A stretch of DNA of 9,872 bases, taken from JAIXWP01 sp943372555 (lineage in GTDB: Bacteria > Bacteroidota > Bacteroidia > Flavobacteriales_D > Sanyastnellaceae). A model generated the notes under the pieces. That model searched no databases. It was not told the origin of the DNA and was given only the letters and a program-made list of their open reading frames with translations. Position 1 is the stretch's first letter. Every line of letters begins with the position of its first letter. The stretch is taken from assembly GCA_943372555.1 (NCBI GenBank), contig CALRZB010000087.1, positions 1 through 9,872 of the forward strand, written 5' to 3'. Of the stretch, positions 5,499 through 9,872 are shown piece after piece. The position numbers were made by a program, and so were the translations under genes.

Positions 5499-6539
5499 TC
5501 AAGGTTTTTCTGGTTTGAAGGCCTTCAAAATTTTCTGTGAATCTTTTTCCGCAAGCAATTGCTGGATTGTAATCGATGGATTCTCTTTCATATAAGCTCT
5601 CACCATTTTCCATCCAAGCCAAATCCCCAACTGTGATGGCGAATCCTGCGGAATCGCACCGATATTGGTGAATGGACCAAAGTCAATCCATTTTTTGTTT
5701 TTATTAAATTGTGTACTGAATAATACTTCTTGCTTGGCCAATTCTTTCCAAACATTCCATTCATTGGCAACGGCCCATTCCATTTCTTCTTTGGACCAAT
5801 TCAATTTCGTAGAGTCTTCTGTCATCGGCATCAAGGCATCAACCATATACATAACCTTACCTTGTTGCAAGATCAAATCAAGCAAAGTCGAGCCTTGTGT
5901 GTTAATGTCGGATTTGGCGCATTGCCACCATGAAAAGTCTTTCATCGCATTTACCACCAAGTAGTCAGGGCGCATATCGTCCTTAAAATATTGAGGAAAA
6001 ATGTCATTAGGATATAACTTCACGATGCTATCCTGAGGTCCAAGGAAGAAGTCTAGTCCCACGGCAATGATAGAATCTCTAGAGTATACGCTGTATACAA
6101 CGCCAGAATTCATGTATATCACGTTGGGTGAGATAGAATCTGGAAAGAAGTGATGCCATCTTCGAATCGCCTCTGTTAGCTGTTCATTCACCTCTTGAAT
6201 CTTGTCGGAATTATAGATTTTATCAATTTCGCGCTGTAAGGCTCGCATGTCACGGTCAGTGGCGAACCCTTGCAATAGGGCAAAGTTAGAGTCCGGCATG
6301 CAGTCTCCCACTGCGAGAATCTCCTCCATATAGTCGCAATAGAATCCTCTATACTTTTGGTATAGTTGTTGGCCTGTGCGCGCCGGATCTGTGAAATCGG
6401 CATTGAAAATATCGTGGTCGAAGCGGTCGAAACGCACTTCAAGTTTTGACTCAGAAACGTCCACTTTCTTCAATGGGTCGTCTTCACAAGATGTGAACAC
6501 CAAAACTGTGAAAATCAATATATAATTAATGATCCGCAT
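5499..6539 (-). CDS. gldB: Gliding motility lipoprotein GldB
   Basis: A 346-residue predicted lipoprotein. The signal peptide MRIINYILIFTVLVFTSC ends in a lipobox with Cys18 as the acylated residue, followed by acidic EDD. The mature protein has the features of GldB: an early LEVRFDRFDHDIFNAD-type segment (FDRFDHDIF), FFLGPQDSIVKLYPNDIFPQY mid-protein, and a C-terminal IPQDSPSQLGIWLGWKMVRAYM followed by NPSITIQQLLAEKDSQKILK. GldB is required for gliding in F. johnsoniae and is one of several Gld lipoproteins of the envelope; homologues are also found in Bacteroidota that do not glide, so it does not prove motility here. The ATG at 6539 is the only start before the signal peptide. It is transcribed with gldC (2-bp gap) and divergent from the outer-membrane barrel gene across 72 bp containing a 26-bp dyad. 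Confidence 0.93.
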   Translation of the reverse strand: MRIINYILIFTVLVFTSCEDDPLKKVDVSESKLEVRFDRFDHDIFNADFTDPARTGQQLYQKYRGFYCDYMEEILAVGDCMPDSNFALLQGFATDRDMRALQREIDKIYNSDKIQEVNEQLTEAIRRWHHFFPDSISPNVIYMNSGVVYSVYSRDSIIAVGLDFFLGPQDSIVKLYPNDIFPQYFKDDMRPDYLVVNAMKDFSWWQCAKSDINTQGSTLLDLILQQGKVMYMVDALMPMTEDSTKLNWSKEEMEWAVANEWNVWKELAKQEVLFSTQFNKNKKWIDFGPFTNIGAIPQDSPSQLGIWLGWKMVRAYMKENPSITIQQLLAEKDSQKILKAFKPEKP

Positions 6540-6555
6540 ATTGAATGAGTATTGT

Positions 6556-6563
6556 TAGCTTTG
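6556..6563 (+). promoter_or_regulatory. Predicted -7 promoter element for the outer-membrane barrel gene
   Basis: TAGCTTTG is an exact match to the Bacteroidota -7 consensus TAnnTTTG, placed 48 bases before the ATG at 6612, giving a predicted start of transcription near 6570. No TTTG is found at the usual -33 distance. It overlaps the left end of the 26-bp dyad. Confidence 0.45.
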
Positions 6564-6582
6564 CTAATGCATCAGCGAAGCT
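6557..6582. promoter_or_regulatory. 26-bp dyad symmetry in the gldB/barrel divergent promoter
   Basis: AGCTTTGCTAATG (6557-6569) and CATCAGCGAAGCT (6570-6582) are complementary at 11 of 13 positions, with an ATGCAT core and no spacer, centred at 6569/6570. The continuous symmetry suits a dimeric DNA-binding protein; on RNA it would also fold but with no loop. The centre coincides with the start site predicted from the -7 element. Regulator unknown. Confidence 0.6.
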
Positions 6583-6611
6583 GCAAGTTTAACGCAGTAA
6601 ACTAATAGAAC

Positions 6612-7376
6612 ATGAAAAAAATTACCCTTTTTACCCTCTTAACCCTGTCAGCTATTATTACTAACGCTCAGGATTTCCAAAAGTTCAAAATAGCTGCGCG
6701 CTTTAGCCCAGGTATCGCTTGGATGAAGCCAGATTCTAAATACATCACCAATGAAGGCAACGTAGCTCGTTTTGGTTTTGGTATCTCAATGGATATTCAT
6801 TTCACAGAAAACTATGCTTTCGGCACTGGATTCGAAGTGACTCGTATGGGCGGAAGCCTTTCTTACTTGAATAGCGGTCGCTATGATGGTGTGGATTACG
6901 TGATGTCTCGCACACGCGATTATCGCTTGCAATATGTTGAAGTGCCTCTTACATTAAAACTCCGTACCAACGAAATCGGATACATTACCTATTGGGGTCA
7001 ATTCGGTATTGTACCAGGTCTTAACATCAATGCAAAAGGTGATGATAATGTAGATTTCCTTTATGGTAAGACTGATACGGGATGGGGCGAAACAGATCGT
7101 GTTTCTTTCTCTTCTGAGGATGAAGACATTAAAAATGATGTAAATATCTTCCGCGTAGGTCTTCTTATCGGTGCTGGTATCGAGTATAGTCTTAGTGGCA
7201 ATACTGCACTTCATGTAGGTATCACCTACAATAATGGTTTCACTGATGTATTGGATGGTGATCTCGTGGTTACTGATGATAGCGACAAACCAGTTTTCGA
7301 AGGTGGAAATCCGAAGAAAAATGAAATGAAGTCGATGTCAAACATCGTTCAGTTGAACCTCGGTATCAAATTCTAA
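6612..7376 (+). CDS. Outer-membrane beta-barrel protein, PorT-like family
   Basis: A 254-residue exported protein. Signal peptide at residues 1-19 (lysines, then LFTLLTLSAIITNA) with predicted cleavage before Gln20, the common Bacteroidota 'AQ' end. The mature part alternates short amphipathic beta strands with charged loops: FGFGISMDIHF, AFGTGFEVTRMGG, LQYVEVPLTLKLRT (the YxExPLxLK signature of the PorT/OMP_b-brl_2 group), WGQFGIVPGLNINAKG, VGLLIGAGIEYSL, and a final strand ending in VQLNLGIKF with a C-terminal Phe, the BAM recognition signal. About eight strands are expected. An acidic loop lies around 149-172. It lies between gldB and nadE and is 11 bp from nadE on the same strand. It is not a confident PorT itself (a type IX secretion component), because many paralogues share the fold; its role is unknown. 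Confidence 0.85.
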   Translation: MKKITLFTLLTLSAIITNAQDFQKFKIAARFSPGIAWMKPDSKYITNEGNVARFGFGISMDIHFTENYAFGTGFEVTRMGGSLSYLNSGRYDGVDYVMSRTRDYRLQYVEVPLTLKLRTNEIGYITYWGQFGIVPGLNINAKGDDNVDFLYGKTDTGWGETDRVSFSSEDEDIKNDVNIFRVGLLIGAGIEYSLSGNTALHVGITYNNGFTDVLDGDLVVTDDSDKPVFEGGNPKKNEMKSMSNIVQLNLGIKF

Positions 7377-7387
7377 TAATCGATTCG

Positions 7388-8191
7388 TTGAATACAGAAG
7401 CGGTTGTAAAGCACATTGTGCAATGGTTGAACTCCTATAGTGAGAGTTCGAAAACCAATGGTTTTGTAGTGGGAGTGAGCGGTGGAATTGATTCCGCTGT
7501 TACAAGCACACTTTGCGCAATGACTGGCAAAGAAACGCTTCTTATTGAAATGCCGATTTATCAAGCGGAAAGCCAAGTGTCGCGCGCTCAAGAGCACATG
7601 AATTGGCTCGCTTCGAAATATTCAAATGTTCGTCTTCAACGTGTGGAACTCACTTCTGTATTCGATTCGTTTATGGGAAGCGTGCCGCAAATTGAAGACG
7701 AACATCTTTTGCACCTCTCACTTGCCAACACACGTTCGCGTCTTCGCATGATGACGCTTTACTATTTCGCAGGACTTCATCGCCTTCTTGTGGCGGGAAC
7801 TGGAAATAAAGTGGAGGACTTTGGAGTAGGTTTTTATACCAAATATGGCGACGGTGGAGTGGATCTATCTCCAATCGCAGATCTCATGAAAACAGAGGTT
7901 TATCAAGTGGCCGAATTCTTAGGCGTTACTAATAGTATTCTAATAGCCAAACCAACAGACGGACTTTGGGGCGATGATCGCTCTGATGAGGATCAAATTG
8001 GTGCAAGTTATCCTGAACTCGAATGGGCGATGGATTATATAGAAGACAACGGTGGTCAAGCACCAAACCTAGAAGATCCCGCACTTACGGATCGACAAAA
8101 GACTGTTCTTTCAATTTATTGGAGAATGAACCGCGCGAATCAGCACAAAATGCGAGCGATTCCTGTTTGTTCTCTTGAGGGAGTACGATAG
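7388..8191 (+). CDS. nadE: Ammonia-dependent NAD(+) synthase NadE
   Basis: Final step of NAD synthesis: amidates deamido-NAD using ATP and ammonia. 267 residues with no N-terminal nitrilase domain, so the short ammonia-dependent type. Motifs: the N-type ATP pyrophosphatase P-loop SGGIDS (31-36) in GFVVGVSGGIDSAVTS, SLANTRSRLRMM (111-122), AGTGNKVEDFGVGFYTKYGD (136-155) with GGVDLSPIADLMKTEVYQVA, and KPTDGLWGDDRSDEDQIG (188-205). The start is TTG at 7388: the frame upstream back to a stop at 7322-7324 has no ATG or GTG, and the first internal ATG falls after the P-loop. The resulting N-terminus (NTEAVVKHIVQWLNSY) is what the family shows. It lies 11 bp after the barrel gene and is probably co-transcribed. 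The stop runs into GC-rich repeats. Confidence 0.94.
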   Translation: MNTEAVVKHIVQWLNSYSESSKTNGFVVGVSGGIDSAVTSTLCAMTGKETLLIEMPIYQAESQVSRAQEHMNWLASKYSNVRLQRVELTSVFDSFMGSVPQIEDEHLLHLSLANTRSRLRMMTLYYFAGLHRLLVAGTGNKVEDFGVGFYTKYGDGGVDLSPIADLMKTEVYQVAEFLGVTNSILIAKPTDGLWGDDRSDEDQIGASYPELEWAMDYIEDNGGQAPNLEDPALTDRQKTVLSIYWRMNRANQHKMRAIPVCSLEGVR

Positions 8192-8200
8192 CGCTCGCAG

Positions 8201-8281
8201 TGTACGTCGCTTCGCTCCGGTGTACGCCTTCGGCGGTGTACGTCGCTGGGGCTCCGGTGAAAGTCGCTAACGCTCCAGTCC
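8201..8281. repeat. Degenerate GC-rich tandem repeat after nadE
   Basis: Four units of 16-24 bp begin with TGTACG or a variant: TGTACGTCGCTTCGCTCCGG (8201-8220), TGTACGCCTTCGGCGG (8221-8236), TGTACGTCGCTGGGGCTCC-GG (8237-8257), TGAAAGTCGCTAACGCTCC (from 8258). Composition is clearly richer in G+C than the flanking genes. The second unit holds a CGCC-TTC-GGCG mini-hairpin (8225-8235). No coding potential is seen. It fills the left half of the 161-bp gap between convergent nadE and the Asp-box gene. Confidence 0.75.
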
Positions 8282-8302
8282 CCCCTTTTTTCGGGTAGAC
8301 TT

Positions 8303-8354
8303 ATTCGCTTCGCTCATCCATCATCCATTATCCATTGGATTCGCTTCGCTCATC
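8303..8354. repeat. 16-bp direct repeat flanking CATCCAT-type low-complexity sequence
   Basis: ATTCGCTTCGCTCATC occurs at about 8303-8318 and again at 8339-8354, a 36-bp period, with CATCCATCATCCATTATCCA between. The second copy overlaps the TGA stop (8353-8355) of the minus-strand Asp-box gene. Function unknown; it is similar in style to the repeats at the other gene ends in the window. Confidence 0.75.
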
Positions 8355-9872
8355 AATCAACCTTCATCTGAGCCTGCTTTTGATAAATTCTGCTGCGCAG
8401 AATCCAGGTGTACGTTCCTTTCGGTAGGTGGAGATTTTGATCCGATGAAAGTTTGAAGCCTTCTTTTTTGTCTAGCAAATCATAACAAAGTGTTGGGCTT
8501 AGTTCGCGGTTGAAGGTGAACTTTTCGATACTGTTTGGGCAAGCCTTTAGTTTTGTTTGGAAAACCAAAATGCTGTCATCCGCATAAAGTTCTAGCGTGA
8601 AATCTTCGGTGCTGCTGTAATACACATCAATGCCATTGTCTTTGGGAATTTGATACCAATCAACACTTGCTGTCGGGTCAACATAATCCACTTCTTCAGG
8701 TGCACTTATAAGCACTGAAAGTGGACTGGTGTGAGCGTAGGTTCGGAGTTCTTCTATACTGCCAATCCAAATCGAACGACCGTGAGTAGCAATCACGATT
8801 TCTTTTTCTCTTTCTTGAATCGCTATATCATGCACCGCAACGTTAGGCAGATTGCCAAATTCAAAATAGGTCATTCCTCCATCTATAGTCACATACAATC
8901 CATTGTCTGTTCCGATATACAGGATATTACCATCTTTTAAATCTTCTCGCACAACATTGATTGGCTCCAAAGGAAGATTGCCTGTAATTGACTTCCATGT
9001 ATTTCCTAAGTCATCGCTCATGAAGAGGTAAGGCTTCATATCATCTTCGCGATATCCATTTAGAGAAAGATACAATCGCTCTTTTTTACGACTAGAAAAA
9101 ATAAGGCGACTTACATATTTAGTAGGCAAATTCCTGGTCACATTTTTCCAGGTAATTCCAGCATCTATTGAAACATGAATGCTTCCGTCATCCGCACCTG
9201 TGGCGAGGTAGCCGAATTGGAGTGGTGATTCTGCAATTGCTGTTATGGTTCCAAAAGGCACATCACCTTCTTTCGCTCCTTTGGTCAAATCACCGCTGAT
9301 TGTTTCGAAGTTTTCTCCTTTGTCCATCGAACGATGCACTCGATTGCTGCAGATATAAAACATATCTTGATTCCATTTCGAAAGCAAAATCGGTGTCTGC
9401 CAATTGTAGCGAAGTGGTCGCTCTCCTAGCGTGTGTGCAGGATGGATATAGAGTTCTTCTCCTGTTGCGCGATTGATGCGATTGTAATGCCCGAATTGAT
9501 AGCCGGTATAAATGATATTCGCATCACGTGCATCCACTTGTATTTGCATTCCGTCGCCGCCCGCTAGAAAATCAAAAGGATATCTTCCTTCGTATGTCCA
9601 ATTGCGATTCGGCTCATTGGTGGATGGACCAACCCAAACTCCGTTGTCTTGCAAACCACCGTAGACGTTGTATGGTTTTTCATTATCAATTTGAATGCTA
9701 TAGAATTGTCCCACTGCAGGCGAATTGCAATTGACGAAAGTTGCACCTCCATCAAATGAAATCTGCACGCCGCCATCACTGCCGTTCCAAATGTGATTGG
9801 AATTGCTAGGATCAATTCGCACCACGTGATGATCCACGTGCACGTTACCTGGATTTATTCCTCTCCATGTTT
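8353..9872 (-). CDS. Asp-box (BNR/VPS10-like) beta-propeller protein, C-terminal part (N-terminus off the right edge)
   Basis: Open from the window edge to the stop at 8353, 506 full codons; the true start lies outside. An in-frame GTG at 9843 is not the start, since family sequence (TWRGINPGNVHVDHH) continues upstream of it. At least five Asp-box motifs are seen, in order: SFDGGATF, SMDKGENF, SIDAGITW, SDDLGNTW and TIDGGMTY, together with HIWNGSDGG, YGGLQDNGVW, GGDGMQIQVD and YIGTDNGLYVT, all typical of the large sortilin/VPS10-type propellers annotated in Bacteroidota as glycosyl hydrolases, usually about 1000 residues. The last 130 residues form a beta-rich domain ending LPKGTYTWILRSRIYQKQAQ. 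No type IX secretion C-terminal signal is evident. Substrate and enzymatic activity are unknown; an envelope or secreted location is inferred from the family. It converges on nadE. Confidence 0.87.
   Translation of the reverse strand, partial: TWRGINPGNVHVDHHVVRIDPSNSNHIWNGSDGGVQISFDGGATFVNCNSPAVGQFYSIQIDNEKPYNVYGGLQDNGVWVGPSTNEPNRNWTYEGRYPFDFLAGGDGMQIQVDARDANIIYTGYQFGHYNRINRATGEELYIHPAHTLGERPLRYNWQTPILLSKWNQDMFYICSNRVHRSMDKGENFETISGDLTKGAKEGDVPFGTITAIAESPLQFGYLATGADDGSIHVSIDAGITWKNVTRNLPTKYVSRLIFSSRKKERLYLSLNGYREDDMKPYLFMSDDLGNTWKSITGNLPLEPINVVREDLKDGNILYIGTDNGLYVTIDGGMTYFEFGNLPNVAVHDIAIQEREKEIVIATHGRSIWIGSIEELRTYAHTSPLSVLISAPEEVDYVDPTASVDWYQIPKDNGIDVYYSSTEDFTLELYADDSILVFQTKLKACPNSIEKFTFNRELSPTLCYDLLDKKEGFKLSSDQNLHLPKGTYTWILRSRIYQKQAQMKVD

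Noticed and set aside
5497..5622. Longer GldC beginning upstream at 5622
   Set aside because: These codons overlap the conserved C-terminus of GldB in another frame; the ATG at 5496, two bases after the gldB stop, gives the GldC N-terminus.
8200..8352. Structural RNA or tRNA in the GC-rich gap after nadE
   Set aside because: The sequence resolves into short degenerate repeats; no cloverleaf, CCA end or known RNA motif is visible.

Overview
The window comes from a member of the Bacteroidota, most likely Flavobacteriia-like; finer placement is a guess. The evidence is a Bacteroidota-type cell-division (dcw) cluster start (mraZ, rsmH, a divergent FtsL-like protein, ftsI), the phylum-restricted gliding genes gldB and gldC, a PorT-type outer-membrane barrel with an 'AQ' signal-peptide end, an absence of clear Shine-Dalgarno sequences, and one exact TAnnTTTG promoter -7 match. 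Base composition is moderate to AT-rich, and the gaps between genes are packed with short repeats.

Layout. Positions 1-3235 (minus strand) hold the head of the dcw operon, read mraZ > rsmH > ftsL > ftsI, with ftsI running off the left edge. ftsL and ftsI overlap as ATGA. A 276-bp divergent promoter region (3236-3511) separates mraZ from a plus-strand alpha/beta hydrolase and engB (3512-5004). This region carries two oppositely oriented copies of a 10-bp-periodic TGG(G/T) motif that looks like the MraZ operator, one facing each gene. engB converges on gldC-gldB (minus strand, 5176-6539) across a nested inverted repeat. gldB is divergent from a beta-barrel outer-membrane protein gene (6612-7376), followed 11 bp later by nadE (7388-8191, apparently starting at TTG). 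nadE converges on the C-terminal half of a large Asp-box (BNR/VPS10-like) protein that leaves the window at the right edge.

How the genes fit together. The left half is envelope growth and division: peptidoglycan synthesis at the septum (FtsI, FtsL), the dcw regulator and 16S rRNA methylase (MraZ, RsmH), and the ribosome-assembly GTPase EngB. The middle concerns the gliding / cell-surface machinery (GldB lipoprotein, GldC). nadE is housekeeping NAD synthesis.

The less ordinary content lies between genes: (i) paired MraZ-box-like arrays in the mraZ/hydrolase promoter; (ii) arrays of the octamer TTTGRTAG at the 3' ends of three genes, each in the sense orientation and at or overlapping the stop codon; (iii) a roughly 170-bp nested inverted repeat between engB and gldC; (iv) a 26-bp dyad centred near the predicted transcription start of the barrel gene. 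No mobile element, CRISPR array, defence system or tRNA/rRNA gene was seen, and no gap between genes exceeds 300 bp.
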